Shown: in pieces, positions 26,733 through 37,273 of the stretch
Layout: every line of letters starts with the position of its first letter
How positions within the stretch are numbered: position 1 is the first letter of the stretch
Assembly: GCF_006363915.1 (NCBI RefSeq)
Contig: NZ_CP040946.1
Direction: 5' to 3' (one strand)
Origin: Methylophilus medardensis
Lineage (GTDB): Bacteria; Pseudomonadota; Gammaproteobacteria; Burkholderiales; Methylophilaceae
Length of the DNA: 64,000 nt
Notes under the pieces: model-generated
Told to the model about the DNA's origin: nothing
Database searches by the model: none
What the model saw: the letters and a program-made list of their open reading frames with translations, nothing else
Translations under genes and position numbers: made by a program

Positions 26733-28027
26733 GCAGGCAGCACCCGCTGCGCAGGAAACACGATAATGAACCGACTACCTTGTCCAGGTTCACTCTCAAT
26801 CTGCAAGCTCGCCTGATGGTGATGCAAAATGTGTTTCACAATTGACAAGCCTAAGCCAGTGCCGCCGGTATCACGGCTTCGGCCGCTGTCTACGCGGTAA
26901 AAACGCTCAGTCAGGCGTGGCAGATGGTGTGACTCAATACCAATGCCCGTGTCTTGCACCGTAAACACTGCCTCTTCTCCACGCAATTGCCAATAAATAT
27001 CGATACAGCCTTTTGCCGGGGTATAGCGCACAGCGTTGCTGGTCAGATTGCTCAATGCGCTCAACAACTCGTTGTAGCTGCCGCGAATGTTAACCTCTGT
27101 CTCTAGGTGCAAACGTACCGTATGCTGCCCCTGACTTAGGGCCTGTGCATCCTTGAGCAGCAAATTCAGTATTGCCGGCATGGCGATATCGGCTTCATCT
27201 TTGAGTGTCACGTTATTTTCTAAACGAGACAAGGTGAGCAGATCTTCAATGATGCGGCGCATACGCGTGGTCTGTGATTGCATCATGTCAAAATAAGGCT
27301 GGATATCGGGCGAAATCTCCCCTTGCATATCGCCGATGGTTTCAAGAAAACCACCAATCACGGTCAGTGGTGTTCGCAACTCATGCGACACATTCGCGAT
27401 AAAGTCACGTCGCATCACTTCTGTTTTTTCAATCGCAGACACATCACGGCAAATCAGCAAGCGCTGTTTGCTTGCAAAGGGAATAATCTGTAATTCAAGC
27501 GTGATATCCGGACTGCGCCAAGATTTAAGTTTGAGCGGCTCACTGTAATCCTCCGCCTGCAAATATTGCACAAACTCGGCCTGCCTAACCAAGTAATAAA
27601 TCGGCTGACTTTCATCGTGATGGCGTTTGAGTCCCAGACGCTGAATCGCTGGCTCGTTGAACCACTCGATTTCATTGCGGTTATTGAGTACCACCACCCC
27701 GTCCGGCAAAGCACTGGTGGCGTGCCGCAATCGCTCCAGCGAGCTGCTGAGTTGACTCTGACTGCGAGAGTGACGCCGCATCTCATGATAGAGGTTAGCA
27801 AAGATATCTTCCCAGATACCTTTGCCATTAGGCATGAAGTTTAGGCTAGGTTTTAACGCCCACTGGTATAAGCGATGTGTCCAGTATAAGTGGCCGGCCA
27901 GGTAGGCTAAAGCCCCGACAGAAAATAGCAACCATGCAGTGTCTGCACTGCTAAACCAGCCGACCATCAGGCAAAACATTGCCCAAAACAGTAGACTCCA
28001 GAACGCTTTCCAACGAATATCTTGCAC
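26729..28027 (-). CDS. phoR: phosphate regulon sensor histidine kinase PhoR
   Basis: Membrane histidine kinase of the phosphate-starvation system. The 432 residues comprise two N-terminal membrane segments (about 8-48), a linker, a PAS domain (about 95-195), the H-box NVSHELRTPLTVIGGFLET (His215) and an ATPase domain with NLTSNAVRYTPAKG, DTGIGI and GGTGLGLSIVKHIL. PAS sequence and topology are PhoR-like. The start is a GTG. Unusually phoB is not next to it; the upstream gene is the TIGR03790 protein. A Pho box lies in its own promoter region. Confidence 0.9.
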   Translation of the reverse strand: MQDIRWKAFWSLLFWAMFCLMVGWFSSADTAWLLFSVGALAYLAGHLYWTHRLYQWALKPSLNFMPNGKGIWEDIFANLYHEMRRHSRSQSQLSSSLERLRHATSALPDGVVVLNNRNEIEWFNEPAIQRLGLKRHHDESQPIYYLVRQAEFVQYLQAEDYSEPLKLKSWRSPDITLELQIIPFASKQRLLICRDVSAIEKTEVMRRDFIANVSHELRTPLTVIGGFLETIGDMQGEISPDIQPYFDMMQSQTTRMRRIIEDLLTLSRLENNVTLKDEADIAMPAILNLLLKDAQALSQGQHTVRLHLETEVNIRGSYNELLSALSNLTSNAVRYTPAKGCIDIYWQLRGEEAVFTVQDTGIGIESHHLPRLTERFYRVDSGRSRDTGGTGLGLSIVKHILHHHQASLQIESEPGQGSRFIIVFPAQRVLPA

Positions 28028-28056
28028 AAGCTATTCTCAACACACCGATGTCGGCG

Positions 28057-28101
28057 ATTATACGACACATCTGCTGGCTAGCAATGACAGCATGATGACA
28101 G
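28057..28101 (-). promoter_or_regulatory. Pho box and -10 upstream of phoR
   Basis: On the minus strand two CTGTCAT half-sites (28095-28101 and 28084-28090) repeat with an 11-bp period, matching the PhoB site. A -10 TATAAT lies at 28057-28062. The gap from the last half-site to the -10 is 21 bases, longer than the usual 10, so a weak third unit may intervene. Confidence 0.65.
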
Positions 28102-28124
28102 TCAACTAGGCCAGCGCGATGCGG

Positions 28125-29210
28125 TTATTCAGCCGTGAGCGGCGCATTTTTGGCATAGGGCTTGGCCAGCGGCTCACCCACAAATTGGCCCTGCATCGGC
28201 CATTTCACGCTTTTCCAATAGGCCTCAATTAAGGTTTCGCCAGCGAGATAATGCCCAAGCACGATTTGCGGATTGGGGAATTTCTGCCAGTAATTGCAGG
28301 GTTCGGAAACCGTGCCATAACTCCCGGTAGCCCCGGCATCTAGCCAACGCGAAGCTGGCATCTGGTCATTGTAGTTGGCTAAAACCCCGCCGCTAGAGGT
28401 CAAATGATCGGCAATTGCGCCGGGCAAGTAAGTGTTGGTCAACATGAAGTCCACCTGCTTTTGCCCGGTGAAATAAAACATCACTGCGGTCTGCTTCTCA
28501 ATTGATTCTTGATTTAAGGTATGTAGCGTTAATTTTTTGGACTTGATGGTCATACCATCTTGCGGGAAAAAGGCTTCACGGGGTTTGGAGCGCGCCACAT
28601 CGCGTGTTTTAAGGAAATAGCCATCGGCCTCATTTAAGCTGAATTCACTGAGCACGCCACGATCAATTAATGCCTTGGTTGATTCAACAGTGCTGATCGG
28701 CAACAACATTGAGAGTCGCAGATGATGGTCTGCCCAAGGCCTCAGGGACCCACTATTAAAGAAAGGGCTGTCGCGGCCCGGATCACAGGTTTTGCGGCAT
28801 TGATTTAAATCCAGCCCGAGCGTCAGGGCACTGGTGAGGCTATTGCATTGCACGGCGAAGGGGGTGCGCCACACTAGCAACAGGACTTGCTGTTGATTCA
28901 GCTTGGCATCCAATTGCGCTTTTAACGATTCAAACTCCGACACGCTCAGCGCGTCTTTGGCATGCCTAGGCAATTCCACACCAATCAGGTTCTCGGCTGG
29001 CACTTGTCGCGCTTGCATATAATACTTTGCGACCTCTTCGCTCTGCGCATCATTGACGTTGTAAATCACCGCCACATCTTCGGGCTTGAGTAAAGAAGGT
29101 CTCAATGGGATTTTCTTACTGATATCCATCCCACCCGCAATGGCTGTAGCCATGAAGCAGATTAAAACGCCTAACACGCAGGCCGTTGCAAAATTGTTAC
29201 GCACATTCAT
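28125..29210 (-). CDS. TIGR03790 family exported protein
   Basis: An exported protein of about 361 residues with an N-terminal signal (to about IAGG) and the TIGR03790 signatures PSLLKPEDVAVIYNVNDAQSEEVAKYYMQARQVP, LLVWRTPFAVQCNSLTSAL and GQKQVDFMLTNTYLPGAIADHLTSSGG. The family has no assigned function. ATG 29210 has GAGG upstream; a GTG 12 bases earlier is an alternative. It lies 97 bases before phoR on the same strand. Confidence 0.8.
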   Translation of the reverse strand: MNVRNNFATACVLGVLICFMATAIAGGMDISKKIPLRPSLLKPEDVAVIYNVNDAQSEEVAKYYMQARQVPAENLIGVELPRHAKDALSVSEFESLKAQLDAKLNQQQVLLLVWRTPFAVQCNSLTSALTLGLDLNQCRKTCDPGRDSPFFNSGSLRPWADHHLRLSMLLPISTVESTKALIDRGVLSEFSLNEADGYFLKTRDVARSKPREAFFPQDGMTIKSKKLTLHTLNQESIEKQTAVMFYFTGQKQVDFMLTNTYLPGAIADHLTSSGGVLANYNDQMPASRWLDAGATGSYGTVSEPCNYWQKFPNPQIVLGHYLAGETLIEAYWKSVKWPMQGQFVGEPLAKPYAKNAPLTAE

Positions 29211-29318
29211 CAACTCAAACACCTCATTGCCTTTGCAAAGTCACTCCGCTGGCACGCGAACCAGCGTAAAATTCCATCATATCGCAGATTCTGCGGATAC
29301 TAATACAGGAGCTAAAGT

Positions 29319-30011
29319 ATGCACACAAAAACGGTCTTGATCACGGGGGCAAATCGCGGCATTGGGCTGGAATACGTCAAGCAGTATGCCGAAAACGGTG
29401 ATCAGGTGTATGCCACGGTCCGCGATCTCAACCAGGCAGCGGCGCTAAGACATCTGGCCAGCCAGCATGACAACGTGGAGTTACTGACGCTAGAGGTCGC
29501 TGATGTGTCCGCCATTCGTGCATTGGCTAACGTGCTATCCACGCTCACCGTGGATATTTTGATCAGCAATGCCGGCACCTATCCAGACAGCGCGTTCGGC
29601 AACACCGATGTGCAGGCCTGGTTACATGCCTTTCAAGTGAATACGCTCTCTACATATTATTTGGCAGAGGCTTTTTTACCACAATTGCAGCGCGCGGATG
29701 CCGCCAAATTCATCGCCATGACCAGCAAAATGGGCAGTATTGCTGACAATGGTCGTGGTGGAGAATATATTTATCGCAGCAGCAAAACAGCTTTGAACAT
29801 GGTGGTTAAAAGTCTCGCCATCGACTTACGCCCGTCTAATATCACCGTGGCGGCTTTACACCCTGGCTGGGTACGCACAGAGATGGGCGGGCCCAATGGA
29901 TTGATTGATACCCAGACCAGTGTGCGCGGATTACGCCAAGTGATTGCGCAACTAGATACCCATCAATCAGGTCACTTTATTGCCTATGACGGTCAAGAGA
30001 TTCCCTGGTAA
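29319..30011 (+). CDS. short-chain dehydrogenase/reductase
   Basis: A 230-residue SDR-family oxidoreductase with the NAD(P)-binding motif TGANRGIGLEY (11-21), the structural LISNAGTYPD and the active-site pair YIYRSSKTALN (Tyr-x3-Lys). It resembles the C-factor/carbonyl-reductase subgroup. ACAGGAG lies 7 bases before the start. Substrate unknown. Convergent with the DUF482 gene. Confidence 0.88.
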   Translation: MHTKTVLITGANRGIGLEYVKQYAENGDQVYATVRDLNQAAALRHLASQHDNVELLTLEVADVSAIRALANVLSTLTVDILISNAGTYPDSAFGNTDVQAWLHAFQVNTLSTYYLAEAFLPQLQRADAAKFIAMTSKMGSIADNGRGGEYIYRSSKTALNMVVKSLAIDLRPSNITVAALHPGWVRTEMGGPNGLIDTQTSVRGLRQVIAQLDTHQSGHFIAYDGQEIPW

Positions 30012-30026
30012 ATCCAGAAGAATCAC

Positions 30027-31187
30027 TTAGTCTGAAGCGGGGGTGACTTTGTAAGGACTGCGCTCTTCCAGTTCATCCACATATGCTTGCATCGTCCCGG
30101 CTTCGCGATCGAGAAAACGGGCCACACTTTGATGAAAGTCAGGGTGAGTCAACCAATGATAAGAACAGGTCGTGTAAGGCACAAAGCCGCGTGCCAGCTT
30201 GTGCACCCCTTGCGCGCCGCCTTCAAAATAGCGGATGCCATGACCGATACAAAACTGTTGTGGCTGGTAATAGCACAACTCAAAATGCAAACAAGAGATG
30301 TCTCTTAAGCTGCCCCAGTAGCGCCCATATAGGGTATCTTGGCCTAATACACAGACACTGGCGGCCACATCCACGCCGTCCTGGGATGCAATGAACAAGA
30401 TAAACTGATCTGGCATCTCGCGAACGACTTGCTCAAAAAATGTGAGCGGTAGATAGGGTGAACTGCCATGCCGGTGATAGGTGTTGCAATAGCACTGATA
30501 AAACAAAGCCAAGGCTTCCGGCGACACGGTGTGTCCCGTCATGACGCGGCATTGCACCCCCTGCTGCTGCACTTTGTTGCGCTCCTGGCGAATCTTCTTG
30601 CGCTTGTCGCGACTGAGCACCGCAAGAAACGCCTCCCAATCGACATAGGACAGGTTTTCCCAACGAAACTGCACACCCGTGCGACGCAATCCCTCAGTCT
30701 CTGCGCAAGCATTCGCCGACGACGCATCTGGGAACAACACATGCAAGCCAGAAAAACCATGGCTTTGGCATAACGCCCGCATTTGCGACACCATGGCTAT
30801 CGCCAACGCCTGCGGCGCGGTGTAATCAGGATGAATAAGTAAACGCGGGCCTGTCACTGGCGAAAACGGAATGGCGGAAATCAGCTTGGGATAATATTGG
30901 CCACCCGCCTGTTCGTAAGCTTCCGCCCATGACCAATCGAAAACATATTCGCCGTAAGAATGCGTTTTTAAATAACAAGGGGCCGCGGCGACTAATTGCG
31001 CACCCTCGAACACCGCAAGGTGATAGGGCGTCCAACCGGTTTGATGATCTACCGCTGCAGACAACTCAAATGCGCGTAGAAAATGGTAATCGAGCATGGG
31101 ATGTGCGCCTGCCAAGGCTTGCCAATCCGCCGCCGAGATGGCCTGTAAGCCTCGATACCAGACAAACGATAATTGACTGATATCCAT
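30027..31187 (-). CDS. FemAB-like DUF482 acyltransferase
   Basis: A protein of 386 residues (390 if the GTG at 31199 is used) in the DUF482/FemAB-like branch of the GNAT superfamily, often labelled peptidogalycan biosynthesis protein. Family features seen are PCYLKTHSYGEYVFDWSW, ISAIPFSPVTGPRLL, KRKKIRQERNKVQ and the C-terminal FEGGAQGVHKLARGFVPYTTCSYHW. Substrate unknown. Its gene stands alone between convergent SDR and upstream EF-hand genes. Confidence 0.83.
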   Translation of the reverse strand: MDISQLSFVWYRGLQAISAADWQALAGAHPMLDYHFLRAFELSAAVDHQTGWTPYHLAVFEGAQLVAAAPCYLKTHSYGEYVFDWSWAEAYEQAGGQYYPKLISAIPFSPVTGPRLLIHPDYTAPQALAIAMVSQMRALCQSHGFSGLHVLFPDASSANACAETEGLRRTGVQFRWENLSYVDWEAFLAVLSRDKRKKIRQERNKVQQQGVQCRVMTGHTVSPEALALFYQCYCNTYHRHGSSPYLPLTFFEQVVREMPDQFILFIASQDGVDVAASVCVLGQDTLYGRYWGSLRDISCLHFELCYYQPQQFCIGHGIRYFEGGAQGVHKLARGFVPYTTCSYHWLTHPDFHQSVARFLDREAGTMQAYVDELEERSPYKVTPASD

Positions 31188-31279
31188 CTCTGGAATCACA
31201 CGGTCAGCGTCAAAACAAGGGGGTGCGGCAAACCCGCATGCACGGAAAATGGAATGCTGGAGGGCATGTTGGCTAAGCG

Positions 31280-31933
31280 TTAGCTGGGGCGTTTACGGAT
31301 CACTGAAACATCTTTGCCAGTGGCATTGAGAGGACTGTTGGCTGGAATAACTGAATTTGGCGATTTAGGTTTGCTTCTGGCTTTTGCATCCGCGTCCGAT
31401 TCGTTCATGATTGATGCTTGCGCTTGGGTCTTAGCCTCGGCTTCACGCTGCCGCTCGACCATCTTGGCATAGGCATTTTCAAGCTCATCCAAAGTAATCA
31501 CCCCATTGCCATCGAGATCAACATAAGAAAAATGTCGCGCGACTTGTGGCAGGCACAAGGTAGCCTCTTCGCGGTCCAACGACTCATCGTTGTCGCGGTT
31601 ACATTCATTAAAACGCTGCGAAATGCTGTCATGCATCGCCTTGCGTTTTTGCATCATGGCTTGGTGGTCAGGATCGGTGTTACGGGCGTAATCTGAAAGG
31701 GCTTTACGCAAACGGGCGCGGTCTTCTGGGCTGAAGTTGTGTTCTAGGGTTTTAGACAGGCCGACATCATCATTCTCCACCATGCGATTGTCAGATAGCC
31801 GAATTGGCATCTTTAGATCAGCAAAAGCAGGCACCGCCAGCAACATGGTCGTTGTTAGCAAAAAAACCTCTTTCAAATGTTTGTTCGCTCTACACATCCA
31901 CATCCAAACGTAATACCTTCGTTCCTGTTTCAC
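31280..31933 (-). CDS. exported EF-hand protein
   Basis: A 217-residue protein with an N-terminal signal peptide (HLKEVFLLTTTMLLAVPAFA, about 19-38) and two EF-hand motifs: a degenerate one near 111-122 (CNRDNDESLDREE) and a canonical loop at 139-150 (DLDGNGVITLDE). A helical charged tail follows. Probably binds calcium in the periplasm; partner unknown. The first frame start is GTG 31933; ATGs at residues 11 and 13 are possible starts. Confidence 0.75.
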   Translation of the reverse strand: MKQERRYYVWMWMCRANKHLKEVFLLTTTMLLAVPAFADLKMPIRLSDNRMVENDDVGLSKTLEHNFSPEDRARLRKALSDYARNTDPDHQAMMQKRKAMHDSISQRFNECNRDNDESLDREEATLCLPQVARHFSYVDLDGNGVITLDELENAYAKMVERQREAEAKTQAQASIMNESDADAKARSKPKSPNSVIPANSPLNATGKDVSVIRKRPS

Positions 31934-32315
31934 TCATAGCGTTTAAACCATCTATTCAAAGTAAAACCAAGAAAATAAACATCACAGATATCGCCTGACT
32001 TTAAAATCAGGCTGACAAACATAACGCAACCATGGTCAAGGCATCAACAGATTTAACAAAAAATAGCTTGTTTCATGACCATCGCTACCATTTTCAGGGG
32101 GCTATCTTGCCTCACGATTGTAAATGCAATGTTTCATCATTCACGCTATTTGTAACCAAGTTGTAACCATGCCCATTTCTTGCGGCATACGGCTTGGAGT
32201 ATAATAATAAAGATAAGTTTTACGGCTAAGCCGTTTTAATGTCCATTGTCAGGTCATCCTGTTGGAGACCAAGCGCGTTAACAGACACGCCCGCTTCTGT
32301 GTAAAAAGGTACGTA
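31934..32315. other. 382-bp intergenic region with ompR promoter elements
   Basis: No gene seen. It holds tandem TTGTAACCA repeats and a TATAAT near its right end (described separately) and otherwise AT-rich sequence between the divergent EF-hand and ompR genes. Confidence 0.7.
32150..32205 (+). promoter_or_regulatory. tandem 11-bp repeat and -10 of ompR
   Basis: TTGTAACCA occurs at 32150-32158 and 32161-32169, an exact 11-bp period as used by OmpR/PhoB-type response regulators, and a looser ATTGTAAAT lies 30 bases upstream. TATAAT is at 32200-32205. This suggests autoregulation by OmpR. Confidence 0.5.
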
Positions 32316-33041
32316 ATGGCAGAACAGTTAAAAAAAATATTGATGGTAGATGATGATTTGCGGATGCGCGAACTTTTACAGCGCTACCTGACAGAACAAG
32401 GCTTCAATATCAAATCCGTTTCCGATGGTAGAGAGCTCGACAAAGCCATGGCAGCAGAGAGCTTTGACCTGTTAATTCTCGACCTGATGTTGCCCGGCGA
32501 AGATGGCCTTGCCATTTGCCGTAGGCTACGCGGCGCCAATCATGTAACCCCTATCATCATGCTGACCGCGCGTGGAGATGAAGTGGATCGTATCGTTGGT
32601 CTGGAGATGGGCGCCGACGACTATCTGCCCAAGCCGTTCAACCCGCGTGAGTTACTGGCCCGGATCAATGCAGTATTACGCCGCCACGAAATCACCCCAA
32701 AACAGGTGGTCGAAGAAAAAAATGCCTCTTTCCAATTTGGCGAGTTCGTGTTCGATATCAACACACGCAGCCTCACCAAGAATGGTGTACCCATCACCAT
32801 TACCAGCGGCGAATTTACACTGCTCAAAGTGTTCACTGAGCACCCACGTCAACCTTTGTCGCGCGATCGCCTGATGCAGCTAGCGCGAGGGCGTGAGCTG
32901 GATGTGTTCGATCGAAGCATCGATGTGCAAGTGTCACGCCTACGCCGCATCATCGAGCCTGACCCTGCGCATCCTCGCTATTTGCAAACCATGTGGGGCT
33001 TTGGTTATGTCTTTATTCCAGACGGTGAAGCACCGCAATAA
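32316..33041 (+). CDS. ompR: OmpR-type response regulator
   Basis: A 241-residue two-component regulator. The receiver has acidic VDDD (11-14), phospho-acceptor Asp56 in LLILDLMLP, and Lys106 in YLPKPF; the C-terminal winged helix ends with DVFDRSIDVQVSRLRRIIE and TMWGFGYVF. Sequence and the paired kinase fit OmpR. ATG 32316 is preceded by AAAGGT; an upstream in-frame ATG is not needed. envZ follows after 23 bases. Confidence 0.9.
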   Translation: MAEQLKKILMVDDDLRMRELLQRYLTEQGFNIKSVSDGRELDKAMAAESFDLLILDLMLPGEDGLAICRRLRGANHVTPIIMLTARGDEVDRIVGLEMGADDYLPKPFNPRELLARINAVLRRHEITPKQVVEEKNASFQFGEFVFDINTRSLTKNGVPITITSGEFTLLKVFTEHPRQPLSRDRLMQLARGRELDVFDRSIDVQVSRLRRIIEPDPAHPRYLQTMWGFGYVFIPDGEAPQ

Positions 33042-33064
33042 GCGGCCCGCCTGAAGTCACACCC

Positions 33065-34378
33065 GTGCGCTTACTGCCTCGCAGACTGCTCTCTCGCATC
33101 ATGTTACTGATCGCCATTTTATTGGCGGTCAGTATCTATGCTTCGCTCAAAATCTTTGATTACTTCGATCGTGAACCAAGAGCGACTGCGGCAGCTTTGC
33201 AAGCAGTGACCATTGTGAATTACACGCGTGCATCTTTAATCGCCTCCCACGAAAACCGCAGACTCGCCCTATTGTCTGAGCTCTCCGGACGCGAAGGCGT
33301 ACGTGTGTATGCCGCAGACTTTTTAGAAGATATTGAACCACTCCCGCTGGATCCGTTCATCAATTTGGTCGCGCAAAAAATCCGTGAGCGCTTAGGCGAA
33401 GAGACCATTATCACAGTCAATCACTACGATATTCCTGGTCTTTGGATTAGCTTTAACGTTGGACAAGATGATTTCTGGGTGGTGATCCCTAAAATTCAGG
33501 TCGACCGCCCTTTTCCATGGCACTGGCTAGGCTGGGCAGCGGTAGTCGGGCTATTGTCACTGATTGGCGGCTACCTGTTGACCGCGAGAATCAACCGACC
33601 GCTGACCATGCTGGTGCATGCCGCCGAGCGCTTGCGTAACGGTGAACCCGCGCCCAAATTACCCGAAGACAGCGTAGAAGAACTCCGCGAAGTGACGCAC
33701 ACTTTTAATGAAATGGCTGAGTCTTTGGCCAGGCTGGATGCAGAGCGCACACTATTGCTGGCTGGCGTATCGCACGACATTCGGACGCCTTTGGCGCGCT
33801 TGCGGCTGGCGGTTGAAATGCTGCCGCAAGAAGCGGACTACATGAAACACGGCATGATTGAAGATATTTCTGATATGGATAATATCATTCACCAGTTTTT
33901 AGACTTTGTGCGTGGGGTGGAGGGGGAACCGACCCGCATGATGGACATCAATGATTTGCTGCACGCCTTGGCAGAACGCCAGCGCCGTGCGGGCCGCGAA
34001 CTGAAAGTCTCATTGGGTCCGAAGTATTTTATTCCGATCCGCCCGCTTGCCATGCAGCGTTTGTTGGACAACCTCGTCGGCAATGCCTACAACTACGGCA
34101 AAGGAAAAGTAGAAGTGCGCAGCCAAGTGATGGCCGACAAAATCGTGATTAGTGTGCTCGACAACGGCCCTGGCATCCCCCCTGAACATGCCGAGCGCTT
34201 ATTGCGCCCATTCGAGCGCATGGATAGCGCCCGCAACAAATATGAAGGCGGCAGTGGCCTCGGACTGGCCATTTGCAACCGGATTGCCACCTTACATAGC
34301 GGGCAACTCGCCTTACTCAATCGGCCGGAGGGCGGGCTGGAAGCCAGGCTCTCGCTGCCGATTTTGCCCAATGCTTGA
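33065..34378 (+). CDS. envZ: EnvZ-type osmosensor histidine kinase
   Basis: Sensor kinase partner of OmpR. The 437 residues have two membrane segments (about 11-30 and 155-175), a periplasmic loop, HAMP, H-box GVSHDIRTPLARLRLAVEM (His237), N-box LVGNAYNYGKG, and G-boxes DNGPGIPPEH and GGSGLGLAICNRI. The start is GTG 33065 with no obvious ribosome site. Ends 25 bases from the convergent cysG. Confidence 0.88.
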   Translation: MRLLPRRLLSRIMLLIAILLAVSIYASLKIFDYFDREPRATAAALQAVTIVNYTRASLIASHENRRLALLSELSGREGVRVYAADFLEDIEPLPLDPFINLVAQKIRERLGEETIITVNHYDIPGLWISFNVGQDDFWVVIPKIQVDRPFPWHWLGWAAVVGLLSLIGGYLLTARINRPLTMLVHAAERLRNGEPAPKLPEDSVEELREVTHTFNEMAESLARLDAERTLLLAGVSHDIRTPLARLRLAVEMLPQEADYMKHGMIEDISDMDNIIHQFLDFVRGVEGEPTRMMDINDLLHALAERQRRAGRELKVSLGPKYFIPIRPLAMQRLLDNLVGNAYNYGKGKVEVRSQVMADKIVISVLDNGPGIPPEHAERLLRPFERMDSARNKYEGGSGLGLAICNRIATLHSGQLALLNRPEGGLEARLSLPILPNA

Positions 34379-34403
34379 TACCCGCACGCAGGCGCTGCAT
34401 TGA

Positions 34404-35792
<1,389 letters not shown>

Positions 35793-35917
35793 GAAACTAG
35801 GCTTGTATAAAAAAGCTTATTTTACCGCAGAGCCTCGGTGACCGGGGATTGAATGTGACCTAGGGTTTCACCTGCAAATACGCTAAAATACTGTTTTTGT
35901 GAGAAATTTAGCCTTTC

Positions 35918-37273
35918 ATGAAGCAGGACAGCGGAAAAAAAATATTCATCAAGTCGTTTGGTTGCCAGATGAACGAGTACGATGCCTCACGCATGGTGGA
36001 TCTCATGCGCGAACATGATGGGATGACCCAGACCGACAACATGGAAGAAGCGGATGTGATCCTGCTCAACACCTGCTCGGTGCGTGAAAAAGCCGAAGAA
36101 AAAGTATTCAGCCACCTTGGTCGCATGATTCCGCTCAAACAAAAAAACCCCAATCTAGTGATTGGCGTCGGCGGTTGCGTCGCCAGCCAAGAAGGCGATG
36201 CGATTATCAAACGTGCCCCATATGTGGACGTAGTGTTTGGACCGCAAACCTTGCACCGCCTGCCCGCACTGATCCAAGCCAAGCGCACTGAAAACAAACC
36301 GCAGGTCGACATCACCTTCCCTGAAATTGAAAAATTTGACCATTTGCCGCCGCCACGCATTGAAGGCGCCACTGCCTTTTTAAGCATCATGGAAGGCTGC
36401 AGTAAATATTGTAGTTTTTGCGTGGTGCCTTACACGCGAGGCGAAGAGTTTTCGCGCCCGTTTGAAGATGTGCTGACTGAGGCCATACAACTGGCGGAGC
36501 AAGGCGTCAAAGAACTCACCTTGCTTGGACAAAACGTGAACGCCTACCGTGTGCAATATCAAGGCATTGAGGCAGACTTGGCCTTACTAATTGAGACCAT
36601 TGCTGAGATTCCACAAATTGAGCGTATTCGTTATACCACCAGCCACCCGAACGAAATGAGTGAGCGTCTGATTGCCTGCCATGCGACGGTGCCCAAACTG
36701 GCCAATCAATTGCACCTGCCGGTGCAAGCCGGCAGCGATCGTATTCTGATGGCGATGAAACGTAACTATACGACGCTGCAGTACAAAGGTCTGATTCGCA
36801 AACTCAAAGCAGCCAATCCGGCGCTGACCATCACGAGCGACATCATCGTGGGCTTCCCTGGCGAGACGGAAAAAGACTTTCAAGCCACACTCAAACTGAT
36901 GCGCGACGTTGGCTTTGATTACAGCTTCAGCTTTTTATACAGTCCGCGGCCGGGCACCCCGGCCAGCTATCTGCCAGACGAGACGCCTACCAGCGAAAAA
37001 GCCGCATGGCTGAAGCAGCTGCAAACTGAAAACGAAGCCAATGGCGATGCGATCAGCCGCGCCATGTTAGGCACGGTGCAACGCGTGCTGATTGATGGGC
37101 CTTCTTGGAAAGACCCAGGCCTGTTAGCGGGCAAAACCGACAATGGCCGCGTAGTAGATATTGCAGCCGACGCACGTTTTATCCATCACATGGTCGAAGT
37201 CAAGATCACCGATGTCTATAACCCCAAACGCCTGGTTGGCGAAATTGTGAATGAAGCATGGAAATTACCCTAA
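35918..37273 (+). CDS. miaB: tRNA-2-methylthio-N6-dimethylallyladenosine synthase
   Basis: Radical-SAM methylthiotransferase that converts i6A37 to ms2i6A37. The 451 residues show the N-terminal cluster cysteines Cys16, Cys53 and Cys87 and the radical-SAM triad CSKYCSFC (161-168), with a C-terminal TRAM domain. It overlaps phoH by 16 bases, the usual miaB-phoH pairing. Confidence 0.97.
   Translation: MKQDSGKKIFIKSFGCQMNEYDASRMVDLMREHDGMTQTDNMEEADVILLNTCSVREKAEEKVFSHLGRMIPLKQKNPNLVIGVGGCVASQEGDAIIKRAPYVDVVFGPQTLHRLPALIQAKRTENKPQVDITFPEIEKFDHLPPPRIEGATAFLSIMEGCSKYCSFCVVPYTRGEEFSRPFEDVLTEAIQLAEQGVKELTLLGQNVNAYRVQYQGIEADLALLIETIAEIPQIERIRYTTSHPNEMSERLIACHATVPKLANQLHLPVQAGSDRILMAMKRNYTTLQYKGLIRKLKAANPALTITSDIIVGFPGETEKDFQATLKLMRDVGFDYSFSFLYSPRPGTPASYLPDETPTSEKAAWLKQLQTENEANGDAISRAMLGTVQRVLIDGPSWKDPGLLAGKTDNGRVVDIAADARFIHHMVEVKITDVYNPKRLVGEIVNEAWKLP

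Noticed and set aside
35908..36390. Minus-strand open frame of 160 codons
   Set aside because: Antisense to the start of miaB, whose radical-SAM motifs are unambiguous.
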